A stretch of DNA of 64,000 bases, taken from positions 1 through 64,000 of the forward strand of contig NZ_LZJK01000059.1 in the NCBI RefSeq assembly GCF_001667945.1, written 5' to 3'. Below, piece after piece: positions 53,698 through 63,220 of the stretch. How positions within the stretch are numbered: the first letter of the stretch is position 1; each line of letters starts with the position of its first letter. Under the pieces are notes generated by a model. That model was given only the letters and a program-made list of their open reading frames with translations, did no database searches and was not told the origin of the DNA. The position numbers and the translations under genes are program-made. The stretch is from Mycolicibacter sinensis (GTDB lineage Bacteria > Actinomycetota > Actinomycetes > Mycobacteriales > Mycobacteriaceae).

Positions 53698-54797
53698 GTT
53701 CCGCGGCGCGCGAAGCGGTCCGGACCGCGCGCAGCGTCGTCGTCAAGATCGGCACCACCGCACTGACCACCGAGAACGGTATGTTCGACGCGGCCCGCCT
53801 CGCCGGGCTCGCCGAGGCGATCGAAGCCCGGATGAAGGCCGGCTCGGACGTGGTGATCGTGTCGTCCGGCGCCATCGCCGCGGGACTGGAGCCGCTCGGG
53901 TTATCCAAGCGGCCCACCGATCTGGCCACCAAGCAGGCGGCCGCCAGCGTGGGCCAGGTGGCGCTGGTCAACGCCTGGAGTGCCGCGTTCGGCCGGTTTG
54001 GCCGAACCGTCGGGCAGGTGCTGCTCACCGCACAGGACACATCGATGCGGGTGTCGCACACCAATGCTGCCCGCACCCTGGACCGGTTGCGTGCCCTGCA
54101 CGCGGTGGCGATCGTCAACGAGAACGACACGGTGGCCACCAACGAGATCCGGTTCGGCGACAATGACCGGCTCTCAGCGCTGGTAGCGCACCTGGTCGGC
54201 GCCGATGCGCTGGTGCTGCTCTCCGACATCGACGGTCTCTACGATGGCGACCCCCGCAAGGGGCCGGCCCGCCTGGTGCCCGAGGTGACCGGCCCGGACG
54301 ACCTCACCGGCGTGGTGGCCGGCGAAGGCAGTCACCTGGGCACCGGTGGCATGGTGTCGAAACTGTCCTCGGCGCTGCTGGCCGCCGACGCGGGCGTTCC
54401 GGTGTTGCTGGCCGCCGCCGCCGATGCCGCCGCCGCGCTGTCGGATGCGTCGGTGGGCACGGTGTTCGCAGCGCGTTCGCAGCGGTTGTCGGCGCGCAAA
54501 TTCTGGGTGCGCCACGCCGCCGATGCGGCGGGCACGTTGACGCTGGACGCCGGCGCGGTTGAGGCGGTGCTGAGCCGGCGGCGCTCCCTGTTGGCGGCCG
54601 GCATCACCGGAGTGTCGGGCCGGTTCCACGGCGGCGACGTGGTCGAGCTGTGCGGCCCGGACGGGTCGGTGGTGGCCCGTGGTGTCGTCGGCTACGACGC
54701 CGGGGAGCTGGCGGGGATGATCGGCCATTCCACCGCCGAACTGGCCCCGGATGCGCGCCGCCCGGTCGTGCACGCCGACGACCTGGTCGCCGTGTAG
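53694..54797 (+). CDS. proB: Glutamate 5-kinase
   Basis: A 367-residue enzyme for the first step of proline synthesis. The amino-acid kinase domain ([42 protein letters not shown]) is followed by a PUA domain ([15 protein letters not shown]) of the type involved in proline feedback. GTG 53694 overlaps the obg stop as GTGA. The PE-PPE gene starts 11 bases downstream. Confidence 0.96.
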   Translation: MSSAAREAVRTARSVVVKIGTTALTTENGMFDAARLAGLAEAIEARMKAGSDVVIVSSGAIAAGLEPLGLSKRPTDLATKQAAASVGQVALVNAWSAAFGRFGRTVGQVLLTAQDTSMRVSHTNAARTLDRLRALHAVAIVNENDTVATNEIRFGDNDRLSALVAHLVGADALVLLSDIDGLYDGDPRKGPARLVPEVTGPDDLTGVVAGEGSHLGTGGMVSKLSSALLAADAGVPVLLAAAADAAAALSDASVGTVFAARSQRLSARKFWVRHAADAAGTLTLDAGAVEAVLSRRRSLLAAGITGVSGRFHGGDVVELCGPDGSVVARGVVGYDAGELAGMIGHSTAELAPDARRPVVHADDLVAV

Positions 54798-54808
54798 GGC
54801 CGGCCGCC

Positions 54809-55558
54809 GTGAGCACCGTCTTCACCATCGACGGCGCGGGATGGAGCGGGTTTCTGCGGTTCATGTGCCGGGGTGTGGTCACCAAGGGCAAGGCCATCCG
54901 AGCCGTCAAGTACCCCAACACCTACTTCGAAGGACTGCGTTACGTGCCTGCGGTCACCGCGGTGCAACGCGGTGCACAAGCCCTCGACGACATGCTGACC
55001 GCGCACTTTCACGGTCACCCCGAAGCCGACGATGTGCTGGTCTACGCGGTGAGTATGGGGGCGCAGGTTGCCTGCAAGTGGCTGCGCGAGTACGGCCCCA
55101 CCTCCTCGGTGCCCACCGGCAAGGTGTCGTTTCTGCTGCTGGCAAACCCCGAACAGCCGTTCCACGGCATTTATCGGGCTGACCCCAAGCTGGTCAGGTT
55201 CATGACACTGCCCGACTACGGCGGCGTCGGGGTGCCGGCGGACACCCCCTTCGCGGTGACGGATCTGTGCCGCCAGTACGACGGCATGGCTGACTTCCCC
55301 AATCGTCCTGCAGCACAGGTCAGTTCACTGGGCGTCCGCAACGCTCTACTGGGGCTTGTGACTGTCCACAACAACTATTTCCGAGTCGACATCAACAGCC
55401 CCGACAATCTGCGCACGCACCGCGGCAACATCACCTACGTCTTGTCACCGACCCGCCTGCCGCCGGCCTGCGGCCTGTCCGCGCTGTTCCCCACCCGGCT
55501 GAAAAAGCAGCGTCGTAGGATCGAGACCTGCTACGACCGCTCAGCCTGGCACAGGTAG
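54809..55558 (+). CDS. Stand-alone PE-PPE-domain protein (serine hydrolase fold)
   Basis: A 249-residue protein that matches the PE-PPE domain, an alpha/beta hydrolase fold usually found at the C-terminus of long PE or PPE proteins. Family features are FTIDGAGWSGFLRFM, AVKYPNTYFEGLRYVPAVTAVQRG, the nucleophile region VYAVSMGAQVACKWL, LANPEQPFHGIY and TLPDYGGVG. There is no PE or PPE N-terminus and no signal peptide. It starts with GTG 11 bases after proB and may be co-transcribed with it. Not present at this position in M. tuberculosis as I recall. Confidence 0.78.
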   Translation: MSTVFTIDGAGWSGFLRFMCRGVVTKGKAIRAVKYPNTYFEGLRYVPAVTAVQRGAQALDDMLTAHFHGHPEADDVLVYAVSMGAQVACKWLREYGPTSSVPTGKVSFLLLANPEQPFHGIYRADPKLVRFMTLPDYGGVGVPADTPFAVTDLCRQYDGMADFPNRPAAQVSSLGVRNALLGLVTVHNNYFRVDINSPDNLRTHRGNITYVLSPTRLPPACGLSALFPTRLKKQRRRIETCYDRSAWHR

Positions 55559-55566
55559 TGCCCGCG

Positions 55567-56193
55567 CTATTTCCCGGCGGGACTCAGATACAAAGCGCCC
55601 CAGACGATTTCGGTCAGCGCGGTGGCGAGTTCGGAATCGTAGTCGGTATCGCGGCCCGGCAGGTTCTGCTGGCACGCCCGCTCCACCATCCAGGTCAGGG
55701 CACTGGCCGTGGCGGTGACGGGTAACGCGCGGCGAATGGAGCCGTCGGCCTGGCCGGCTTCGATCACCTGCGCCACCCGCCCGGAGATACCGGTCAGCAA
55801 CTCCCGATACGTGGCCGCCACCAGCGGGTCATAGCCGGCCATCTCGCTGAGCGCGATCAGCAGCGGTTGGTGCCGTCGATAGCTGGCGATGATCGCGGCC
55901 ATCGCAGCGCGGACATCGTCGGGATCACGACGCCCGGCCACGCCCCACCAGCGCTCGGCGCTCGCGGCGAGATCGCCGAATACCTGGTCGGCGAGTCGGC
56001 GCAGCAGATGGCCCTTGTCCTCGAAATAGATGTAGAAGCTCGCGCGCGACATCCCGGCCTCGGTGGCGAGCCGGTCCACGCTGAGTTCGGTGAAGCTGGC
56101 ACCGTCGCCCATCAACCGCTCGGTGGCATCCAGCAGGCGGCGCTCGATCTCACCGCGCCGCTCCTGGCGGCTGCTCGGGGGCTTGCGGGTCAC
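55567..56193 (-). CDS. TetR/AcrR-family transcriptional regulator
   Basis: A 208-residue regulator with the helix-turn-helix at about residues 38-65 (LSVDRLATEAGMSRASFYIYFEDKG). The GTG at 56193 (VTRKPPSSRQERRGEIERRLL) is preferred over the ATG at 56244, because the latter lies inside a perfect 17-bp palindrome that is almost certainly the operator. It is divergent from the P450 gene and probably represses it and itself. Confidence 0.88.
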   Translation of the reverse strand: MTRKPPSSRQERRGEIERRLLDATERLMGDGASFTELSVDRLATEAGMSRASFYIYFEDKGHLLRRLADQVFGDLAASAERWWGVAGRRDPDDVRAAMAAIIASYRRHQPLLIALSEMAGYDPLVAATYRELLTGISGRVAQVIEAGQADGSIRRALPVTATASALTWMVERACQQNLPGRDTDYDSELATALTEIVWGALYLSPAGK

Positions 56194-56236
56194 AGAAGCC
56201 ACGGAGCAAAGCTTAGCCGCCCCTGGAACAGCTTGA

Positions 56237-56264
56237 CTAGACATTCTGTCTAGACCTATTGTCT
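56237..56264. promoter_or_regulatory. Two adjacent TetR operators between regulator and P450
   Basis: CTAGACATTCTGTCTAG (56237-56253) is a perfect palindrome with 7-bp arms and a 3-base centre. A second 13-bp site, AGACCTATTGTCT (56252-56264), begins immediately after the first core AGACATTCTGTCT (56239-56251) and has the same AGAC-N5-GTCT layout. The pair lies 44 bases upstream of the regulator start and 43 bases upstream of the P450 start. Confidence 0.82.
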
Positions 56265-56306
56265 GGATTGCTGACTGTGACCGGCGTCATAAGCCGAGGA
56301 GGAGCC

Positions 56307-57566
56307 ATGACAAAACCATCCGCCCCGCTGCGCGGCTACGACCCGATCGACTTGTCGTCCCGCGCGTTCTGGGCAGGTACCGCCGCGGAGCGGGAACGCT
56401 CATTCGCGGTGCTGCGTGCCGAGCGACCGGTGAGCTGGCACCCGCCGGTCGAAGACGCCATGCTCAACGATCCGGACGATCACGGCTTTTGGGCCGTCAC
56501 CCGACATGCCGACATCGTCACGGTGAGCCGCACCAACGAGGTGTTTCTGTCCGGCAAGGGTGTGCAGTTCGAGAACTTTCCCCCGGAGCTGCTGGAAACC
56601 ACGCAGTCCTTCTTGGCCATGGATCCGCCGCGGCACACCACACTGCGCAAGCTGGCCACCGCGGCGTTCACGCCCCGGCAGGTCCGGCGCATCGAGGACT
56701 CGATCACCGCCAGCGCCACGGCCATTGTCGATGAACTCAAGGCCGCCGGCAGCGGGGCCGACTTCGTCGACTACTGCGCCAAGGAACTGCCGCTGCGCAC
56801 GCTGTCGGACATGATGGGAATTCCGCCTTCCGAGCGGGAACAGGTTGCCCATGCCGCCGACGCGCTGGTATCGGCGGGCGACCCGGTGTTCCTCGCCGGG
56901 CGAGACCCGTTGGCGGTGATGGGCGAGAACATCATGTACTTACATCAGGTCGCCGGTGCGCTGGCCGCGCAGCGTCGCGAGCACCCCGGCGACGACTTGT
57001 TCAGCAGCCTGGTGAACACCGAAGTCGACGGTGACCGGCTCACCGACGCTGAGGTGTCCGCCTACTTCGTGCTGCTCGCAGTGGCCGGTAACGACACCAC
57101 CCGCCAGACCACCAGCCACGCCCTCAAGGCGCTCACCGACTTCCCCGAGCAACGGGCCTGGCTGCTGGAGGATTTCGACCACCGCATCGGGACGGCCGTC
57201 GAGGAGTTCATTCGCTACGCCACCCCGGTGATGACGTTTCGGCGCACCGCCGCAACCGATTACGAGCTCGGTGGCGAAACCATTCGGGCTGGCGACAAGG
57301 TCGCGATGTTCTATGCGTCCGGCAACTGGGACGAGACGGTGTTCGATGAGCCGGCCCGGCTGCTTCTGAGCCGCGATCCCAACCCGCACCTGGGCTTCGG
57401 CGGCGGCGGGCAGCATTACTGCCTGGGAACGCATGTGGCGCGAGCTCAGCTGCGCGCCATCTTCGGCCAGTTGCTGCGGCAGCTACCGGGTATCGAGGCC
57501 GGCGAGCCGGAGTACGTGGCGGGCAGCTTCATTCACGGCATTCGTGCCATGCCCTGCACGTTCTGA
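56307..57566 (+). CDS. Cytochrome P450
   Basis: A 419-residue soluble bacterial P450 monooxygenase. The I-helix oxygen-activation motif is AGNDTTRQTTSH, the ExxR-like K-helix is before RYATPVMTFRR, and the haem-binding loop is LGFGGGGQHYCLGTHVA with the axial Cys. The N-terminus (YDPIDLSSRAFWAG) resembles mycobacterial sterol and fatty-acid P450s such as the CYP124/125/142 group, but the family cannot be fixed by eye. ATG 56307 has GAGGAGGAG upstream. It is controlled, by inference, by the divergent TetR. Confidence 0.92.
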   Translation: MTKPSAPLRGYDPIDLSSRAFWAGTAAERERSFAVLRAERPVSWHPPVEDAMLNDPDDHGFWAVTRHADIVTVSRTNEVFLSGKGVQFENFPPELLETTQSFLAMDPPRHTTLRKLATAAFTPRQVRRIEDSITASATAIVDELKAAGSGADFVDYCAKELPLRTLSDMMGIPPSEREQVAHAADALVSAGDPVFLAGRDPLAVMGENIMYLHQVAGALAAQRREHPGDDLFSSLVNTEVDGDRLTDAEVSAYFVLLAVAGNDTTRQTTSHALKALTDFPEQRAWLLEDFDHRIGTAVEEFIRYATPVMTFRRTAATDYELGGETIRAGDKVAMFYASGNWDETVFDEPARLLLSRDPNPHLGFGGGGQHYCLGTHVARAQLRAIFGQLLRQLPGIEAGEPEYVAGSFIHGIRAMPCTF

Positions 57567-57610
57567 TCGAGGGCGGCTCAGGCGGGCACGATCAGACGCG
57601 AGACCCCTCA

Positions 57611-57624
57611 TTCTGCATGCAGAA
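57611..57624. terminator. Palindrome between convergent P450 and MFS genes
   Basis: TTCTGCATGCAGAA is a perfect 14-bp palindrome flanked by CCCT and GGGT that could extend the stem. It lies in the 66-base gap between two convergent genes and may serve as a shared terminator. Confidence 0.4.
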
Positions 57625-57632
57625 GGGTGCTT

Positions 57633-58880
57633 TCACGTCTGTTCGGCGGGAGTTGGGTGGCCGGTCCCGAACCGGATCCCGGTGGCGTCTTTGCCGACCG
57701 CGGTCAGCACTGCAACAGCGACCAGCACCGGCACCAAAGTGACCGCCAGCGCGAACGGGTAGCCGTGGGAGGCAGCCAGGTGCTCCTGGATCGGCAGGTT
57801 GAACGCGGCCAGCAGATTGCCGAGCTGGTAGGTCACCCCCGGGTAGAAGCCGCGGATCGCGTCGGGCGACATCTCGGTCAGGTGCGCCGGGATCACCCCC
57901 CAGGCGCCCTGCACGCAGAACTGGATCAGAAACGAGCCCAGGCACAGCATCGCCGCGCTCTGCGACAGCGCGAACAGCGGCACGATCGGCAACCCCATCA
58001 CCGCGCACCAGATGATCGCGTAGCGACGCCCCAACCGCTGCGACAGCGCACCGAAGATCAGCCCGCCGATGATGCCGCCGATGTTGTAGATCACCGCGAT
58101 CCATTTGGCCGTCACATGGGACAGGCCCGCGCCATCGGTGGACGTCAGGAAGGTCGGGTAGATGTCCTGGGTGCCGTGGCTCATCCAGTTGAACGCCGTC
58201 ATCAGCAACACCAGGTAGCAGAACCGGCGGATCACCTTGGCGTCGGTGAACACATCGCGAATCCTGGTGCGGGTCAGCCGCATCCGATTCTGGGTGGCCT
58301 GCCACACCTCGGACTCCGACACCCGGTAGCGGATCAGCAGGCTGACCATTGCCGGCAGGATGGAAAGCCCGAACAGCCACCGCCACGACAGTCCCAGCCA
58401 ATCGGTCACCAGCAGGGAGGCCAGGGTGGCGGCCAGATAGCCGAACAGATAGCCCTCCTGCAGCAGCCCGGAGAAGAAGCCGCGACGCTCGGGTGGGATC
58501 TTCTCCATCGCCAGTGCGGCGCCGAGCCCCCATTCGCCGCCCATGCCGATTCCGTAGAGCAGGCGCAGGATCACCAGCACGGTGAAGTTGGGCGCGAACG
58601 CGCACAAGAATCCGACCGTCGAGTAGAAGATCACGTCCACCATCAGCGGTATTCGCCGGCCGACCCGGTCGGCCCACAAACCGAACAGCAGCGCCCCCAC
58701 CGGGCGCATCACCAACGTGGCGGTGGTCAGAAAGGCCACCTCGGTTTTGGTGTGGCCGAAGGTCTTGGCGATGTCGGCGTAGACGAACACCACGATGAAG
58801 TAGTCGAAGGCGTCCATCGACCAGCCCAGGACGGCGGCTAGAAACGCGTTGCGCTGATCGGCGTTCAGGCGCTGTTTCAC
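57633..58880 (-). CDS. MFS carboxylate transporter (sialate/lactate symporter-like)
   Basis: A 415-residue, 12-helix major-facilitator transporter. The start [25 protein letters not shown] and the loop [18 protein letters not shown], with [23 protein letters not shown] later, are typical of the sialate/carboxylate:H+ symporter group (NanT, JEN1). It is the third gene of an operon after the cysteine hydrolase and the sirtuin, 14 bases from the sirtuin stop. The substrate may be a monocarboxylate; nicotinate-like compounds are a speculative option given the neighbours. Confidence 0.83.
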   Translation of the reverse strand: MKQRLNADQRNAFLAAVLGWSMDAFDYFIVVFVYADIAKTFGHTKTEVAFLTTATLVMRPVGALLFGLWADRVGRRIPLMVDVIFYSTVGFLCAFAPNFTVLVILRLLYGIGMGGEWGLGAALAMEKIPPERRGFFSGLLQEGYLFGYLAATLASLLVTDWLGLSWRWLFGLSILPAMVSLLIRYRVSESEVWQATQNRMRLTRTRIRDVFTDAKVIRRFCYLVLLMTAFNWMSHGTQDIYPTFLTSTDGAGLSHVTAKWIAVIYNIGGIIGGLIFGALSQRLGRRYAIIWCAVMGLPIVPLFALSQSAAMLCLGSFLIQFCVQGAWGVIPAHLTEMSPDAIRGFYPGVTYQLGNLLAAFNLPIQEHLAASHGYPFALAVTLVPVLVAVAVLTAVGKDATGIRFGTGHPTPAEQT

Positions 58881-58894
58881 CCGAACATCGTGCC

Positions 58895-59752
58895 TTATGG
58901 CCTCGGCGCCGAGACCGCACCGGTCAGCTCGGCGGCCAACAGCGCCAGCACTGCGGAGCAGCCGCCGTCGATCTTGACCGCGGCCAGCTCATCGCCGCGG
59001 GTAGTACCGCGGTTGACGATCGCGACCGGCACACCGCGCGCCGCGGCGTGCCTGACGAAGCGGTAGCCGGAGAACACCGTCAGCGACGAGCCCGCCACCA
59101 GCAATGCGTCGGCTTCGTCGACCACCGAATACGCCTGGGCGACACGGTCTTTGGGGACGCTTTCGCCGAAGTAGACGATGTTTGGCTTGAGGATCCCGCC
59201 GCAGCGGTGACAATCGACAAAACGGAAGGATGCGGTATCGGTGACGACGGCGTCTGCGTCGGGCGCCACGGCGATACCACCGAGCTTTCCCGCCCGTTCG
59301 ATAAACCCCGGGTTGAGCTGCTCCAACTGCTCGGCCAGCACTGCGCGGCTCACCGAATTCCCGCAACCCAGACACACCACCGTCGCATAGTTGCCGTGTA
59401 GATCGATGACGCGGCGACTCCCGGCTTTGGTGTGCAGCAGGTCGACGTTCTGGGTGATCACCGCGTTCACCACGCGCGCGTCTTCCAGCGCGGCCAGCGC
59501 CAGGTGCCCGGGGTTGGGCGCGGTGTCGGCCATGTGGCGCCAGCCCAAGTGGTTGCGGGCCCAGTAGCGTTGCCGAAAAACCGGGTCGCCGGTGAACTGC
59601 GCGATCGTCATCGGGTTGCTCGGCGGCGACTCCGGGCCGCGATAGTCCGGGATGCCGGAATCCGTCGAGATGCCGGCACCGGTGAGCACCGCGACCCGCC
59701 GGCCCGCCAGCAGCCTCAGCAGGTCGCAGACCGTCGGCTCGGATGCACCCAT
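58895..59752 (-). CDS. Sir2-family NAD-dependent protein deacylase
   Basis: A 285-residue sirtuin. The NAD-binding motif [15 protein letters not shown], catalytic [21 protein letters not shown], four zinc cysteines (VCLGCGNS and CHRCGGIL) and FGESVP are all intact. It removes acyl groups from lysines, using NAD+ and releasing nicotinamide. It differs from the shorter M. tuberculosis CobB (Rv1151c, 237 residues). The gene starts 4 bases after the upstream hydrolase stop, so they form an operon. Confidence 0.92.
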   Translation of the reverse strand: MGASEPTVCDLLRLLAGRRVAVLTGAGISTDSGIPDYRGPESPPSNPMTIAQFTGDPVFRQRYWARNHLGWRHMADTAPNPGHLALAALEDARVVNAVITQNVDLLHTKAGSRRVIDLHGNYATVVCLGCGNSVSRAVLAEQLEQLNPGFIERAGKLGGIAVAPDADAVVTDTASFRFVDCHRCGGILKPNIVYFGESVPKDRVAQAYSVVDEADALLVAGSSLTVFSGYRFVRHAAARGVPVAIVNRGTTRGDELAAVKIDGGCSAVLALLAAELTGAVSAPRP

Positions 59753-59756
59753 CCGG

Positions 59757-60296
59757 CTAGCGTAGGCACTTTTCGGCGGTCGACCGTTCGGTAGCCATGT
59801 TGCGGCACATCATCTCCAGCGCCGCGGCGCCCAGTCCGGCGTCGATGTGGGCGACGGCATCGACCGGGATCACCACCGGCAGATGCCGCACGTAGGCGTC
59901 CAGGGCGGTGTAGAGGATGCACTGCTCGGTGACCTGCCCGGTCAGGATCAATCGCCGGGTGCCGAGCCGGCCGAGCAAATACTCCAGCGGAGTCGAGTAA
60001 AAGGCGCTGTGGCGCACCTTGGTCACCCGCCGATCGCCGGTTGCCGGGACGATGGGGCGCACCAGCTCGGGACGCGCGCCGTGCAGTGCCGAGGTGACGA
60101 TCTCGGCGAAGCCGGCGGTGAAGTCGCCGTGGTTGTCGTTGACATAGATCAGGTCGACGTCGTCGTCGGCGCGGCTGCGTTCGACCAGGTCGGCCAGCGG
60201 TTCGATGATGTTTGCGACGTTGTCGGCCAGTTCTGCTGCGTCGTCATGGCGGTAGGCGTTGAGCATGTCGACGACGACCACGGCGGTATCGCTCAT
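59757..60296 (-). CDS. Cysteine hydrolase, isochorismatase-like family
   Basis: A 179-residue alpha/beta hydrolase with the Asp-Lys-Cys triad: Asp10 (VVVVDMLN), Lys93 (VTKVRHSAF) and Cys126 (VTEQCILY). The family includes nicotinamidases, isochorismatases and other C-N hydrolases. The segment YVNDNHGDF differs from the metal site of true nicotinamidase (PncA), so nicotinamide as substrate is doubtful. It heads an operon with the sirtuin and an MFS gene and is divergent from nadE across 59 bases. Confidence 0.85.
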   Translation of the reverse strand: MSDTAVVVVDMLNAYRHDDAAELADNVANIIEPLADLVERSRADDDVDLIYVNDNHGDFTAGFAEIVTSALHGARPELVRPIVPATGDRRVTKVRHSAFYSTPLEYLLGRLGTRRLILTGQVTEQCILYTALDAYVRHLPVVIPVDAVAHIDAGLGAAALEMMCRNMATERSTAEKCLR

Positions 60297-60355
60297 GGCC
60301 TAGGTGATACCCGAAAGCTGCATGTTGACACCGTCCTGGGCGACAATGGGGAGCA

Positions 60356-62410
60356 ATGGACTCTACTGGGGACTTCTACAACGCCTACCGGCACGGGTTC
60401 GTCCGCGTCGCCGCCTGCACCCACCGCACGACGCTCGCCGACCCGGCCGCCAACGCCGAGTCGGTGTTGCGGTTGGCGCGTGAGTGCCACGACGACGGCG
60501 TCGCGCTGGCCGTCTTTCCCGAGCTCACGCTGTCGGGATACTCCATCGACGACATCGTCCAGCAGGACAGCTTGCTCGGCGCCGTCGAGGTGGCACTGCT
60601 CGAGGTGGCCGCGGCGTCGACGGAGCTATTGCCGGTGCTGGTGGTGGGGGCGCCACTGCGCTACGCCCATCGCATCTACAACACCGCCGTGGTCATCCAT
60701 CGCGGGAGCATCCTCGGGGTGGCGCCCAAGTCCTACCTGCCCACCTACCGGGAGTTCTACGAGGGCCGCCAGTTGGCCGCCGGCGCCGATGAGCGCGGAC
60801 TGATCCGGCTGGGCGGTGCCGAGGTGCCGTTCGGGCCGGACCTGCTGTTCGCCGCGACCGACCTGCCCGGCTTCGTGCTGCACGTCGAGATCTGCGAGGA
60901 CATGTTCGTGCCCGTGCCGCCCAGCGCCCAGGCCGCCCTGGCCGGCGCGACGGTGTTGGCCAATCTGTCCGGCAGTCCGATCACCGTGGGGCGCGCCGAC
61001 GACCGCTGCCTGCTGGCCCGGTCGGCGTCGGCGCGCTGCCTGGCCGCCTACGTCTATGCCGCCGCGGGCGAGGGTGAGTCGACCACCGACCTGGCCTGGG
61101 ACGGTCAGACCATGATCTGGGAGAACGGCACACTGCTCGCTGACAGTGACCGCTTCCCCAGCGGAGCCCGCCGGTCGGTTGCCGATGTCGACCTCGGGCT
61201 GCTGCGCTCGGAGCGGCTGCGGATGGGCACCTTTGACGACAACCGCCGCCACCACCGGGATGCCGTGCAGGCCTTCCGGCGGGTGGAGTTCGTTCTGGAC
61301 CCGCCGGCCGGGAATATCGGGCTGCGACGGGTGGTGGAGCGGTTCCCGTTCGTGCCCTCCAATCCGCAGCGACTGCAACAGGATTGCTACGAGGCCTACA
61401 ACATCCAGGTGTCCGGTCTCGAGCAGCGGCTGCGGGCGCTGAACTATCCCAAAGTGGTCCTCGGGGTCTCAGGCGGGTTGGACTCGACCCACGCCCTGAT
61501 CGTCGCCGCCCGGGCCATGGACCGGGAAAACCGGCCGCGCAGTGACATTCTGGCGTTCACCCTGCCCGGCTTCGCCACCGGTGAGCGCACCAAGGCCAAC
61601 GCGGCCGCGCTGAGCAGGGCGCTGGGAGTGACGTTCGCCGAGATCGACATCCGCGACAGCGCGAAGCTGATGCTGACCGAGCTGGGGCATCCGTTCGCCC
61701 GTGGCGAAGCCGTCTACGACGTCACCTTCGAGAATGTGCAGGCCGGCCTGCGCACCGATTACCTGTTCCGGATCGCCAACCAGCGCGGCGGCATCGTGCT
61801 GGGCACCGGCGACCTGTCGGAGTTGGCGCTGGGTTGGTCCACCTACGGGGTGGGCGATCAGATGTCGCACTACAACGTCAACGGGGGAGTGCCGAAAACC
61901 CTGATCCAGCACCTGATTCGCTGGGTGATCAACTCCGGTGAGTTCGACGCCGAGGTCTGCGCGGTGCTGGCTTCGGTGCTCAATACCGAGATCAGCCCGG
62001 AGCTGGTGCCGGCGAGCGACGGTGAGGAGATTCAGCGCAGCGAGGACAAGGTGGGGCCGTACTCGTTACAGGACTTCGCACTGTTTCAGGCACTGCGCCA
62101 CGGTTTCTCGCCGGCCAAGACCGCGTTCTTGGCTTGGCACGCCTGGCATGACGTGGAAGCCGGATCGTGGCCGCCCGGGTATCCGGCGGACAAGCGGCAG
62201 GCCTATTCCCTGGCCGACATCCGGCACTGGCTGAAAGTCTTTGTGCAGCGCTTCTATTCGTTCAGCCAGTTCAAGCGCTCGGCATTGCCGAACGGGCCGA
62301 AGGTGTCGCACGGCGGCTCGCTGTCGCCGCGGGGGGAATGGCGGGCGCCGTCGGACATGTCGGCGCGGATCTGGCTCGACGAAATCGAACGGGAGATTCC
62401 GCAGGGGTAG
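60356..62410 (+). CDS. nadE: Glutamine-dependent NAD+ synthetase
   Basis: A 684-residue two-domain enzyme for the last step of NAD+ synthesis. The N-terminal glutaminase is a nitrilase domain with triad Glu (FPELTLSG), Lys (PKSYLPTYREFYE) and Cys (EICEDMF). The C-terminal synthetase has the PP-loop VSGGLDSTHAL and LGTGDLSELALGWSTYGVGDQMSHYNVN. It is close to M. tuberculosis Rv2438c (679 residues). ATG 60356 has GGGGAG just upstream. A methyltransferase gene follows after 15 bases. Confidence 0.97.
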   Translation: MDSTGDFYNAYRHGFVRVAACTHRTTLADPAANAESVLRLARECHDDGVALAVFPELTLSGYSIDDIVQQDSLLGAVEVALLEVAAASTELLPVLVVGAPLRYAHRIYNTAVVIHRGSILGVAPKSYLPTYREFYEGRQLAAGADERGLIRLGGAEVPFGPDLLFAATDLPGFVLHVEICEDMFVPVPPSAQAALAGATVLANLSGSPITVGRADDRCLLARSASARCLAAYVYAAAGEGESTTDLAWDGQTMIWENGTLLADSDRFPSGARRSVADVDLGLLRSERLRMGTFDDNRRHHRDAVQAFRRVEFVLDPPAGNIGLRRVVERFPFVPSNPQRLQQDCYEAYNIQVSGLEQRLRALNYPKVVLGVSGGLDSTHALIVAARAMDRENRPRSDILAFTLPGFATGERTKANAAALSRALGVTFAEIDIRDSAKLMLTELGHPFARGEAVYDVTFENVQAGLRTDYLFRIANQRGGIVLGTGDLSELALGWSTYGVGDQMSHYNVNGGVPKTLIQHLIRWVINSGEFDAEVCAVLASVLNTEISPELVPASDGEEIQRSEDKVGPYSLQDFALFQALRHGFSPAKTAFLAWHAWHDVEAGSWPPGYPADKRQAYSLADIRHWLKVFVQRFYSFSQFKRSALPNGPKVSHGGSLSPRGEWRAPSDMSARIWLDEIEREIPQG

Positions 62411-62425
62411 GGAGGAGCACCGACG

Positions 62426-63169
62426 ATGGCCGAGATGCGAAGGTTTCCGTTGTCACCGGCGTTGCAGCGGGCCATGGAGTTGCTCAGCGATCCGCCGTCG
62501 AATCCTGTGGTCAGCCGGGGCTATCTTGACCTGCTGGGCGGAGAAGCGGACTCCGGCTCGGCGCAGAACACCGGTGCGATCCAGAGACTGTGGGCCTCGC
62601 CGTTCGGGTCGATGTTCTACGACAACGCCCAGACGCTGGCGCGGCGACTCCTCGAAGCCTGGCAGCACCCGATCGAGTGGCCGGACATCCCGGCCGGTGG
62701 GGTGGCGCTCGATGTCGGCTGCGGTCCGGGCAGCATCACCGCCTCGCTGGCCCGCGCCGTCGGCGCCGACGGCCTGGCGCTGGGTGTCGATGTCTCCGAG
62801 CCGATGCTGGCCCGGGCGGTGCGGGTGCAAGCCGGCGCCCAGGCCGGATTCCTGCGCGCGGATGCCCAACAGCTGCCGCTACGCGACAACACCGTCGACG
62901 CCGTCGTCTCGATCGCCGTGTTGCAGTTGATCCCCGACCCCATGGCGGCGCTGGGCGAGATGGCCCGGGTGCTCAAGCCCGGGGGGCGGATCGCGCTGAT
63001 GGTGCCGACGGTCGGCTTGGCATCGCGGATCTGGCAGCTGCCGTTGAAGTCCGGCGTGCGCGTGTTTGGCGACGACGAGATCGCCGACACCCTCGAGGGC
63101 TACGGCTTCACCAGTGTGCGGGCCAAGAACTTCGGCACCATCCAGTGGGTGCGGGGCAAGCAGGCGTGA
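62426..63169 (+). CDS. SAM-dependent methyltransferase
   Basis: A 247-residue class I methyltransferase of the Methyltransf_11 type. The SAM motif I is ALDVGCGPGSITASLA, followed by VDVSEPMLARAV, RADAQQLPLRDNTVDAVVSIAVLQLI and EMARVLKPGGRIALM. The N-terminal 80 residues are an extension with no known fold. The substrate is unknown. ATG 62426 with GGGAGGAGC upstream suggests it is co-transcribed with nadE. Confidence 0.88.
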   Translation: MAEMRRFPLSPALQRAMELLSDPPSNPVVSRGYLDLLGGEADSGSAQNTGAIQRLWASPFGSMFYDNAQTLARRLLEAWQHPIEWPDIPAGGVALDVGCGPGSITASLARAVGADGLALGVDVSEPMLARAVRVQAGAQAGFLRADAQQLPLRDNTVDAVVSIAVLQLIPDPMAALGEMARVLKPGGRIALMVPTVGLASRIWQLPLKSGVRVFGDDEIADTLEGYGFTSVRAKNFGTIQWVRGKQA

Positions 63170-63220
63170 CCGCTTTGCTCAGGTGCTGGACATCGAACTG
63201 CGGTATTCGGATCGAGCACA

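Noticed and set aside
56194-56244. Upstream ATG start for the TetR gene at 56244
   Set aside because: This ATG is inside the perfect operator palindrome; the GTG at 56193 gives a normal TetR N-terminus.
59757-60296. Call as nicotinamidase PncA
   Set aside because: The Asp-Lys-Cys triad is present, but the His/Asp metal-binding residues of PncA are not evident.
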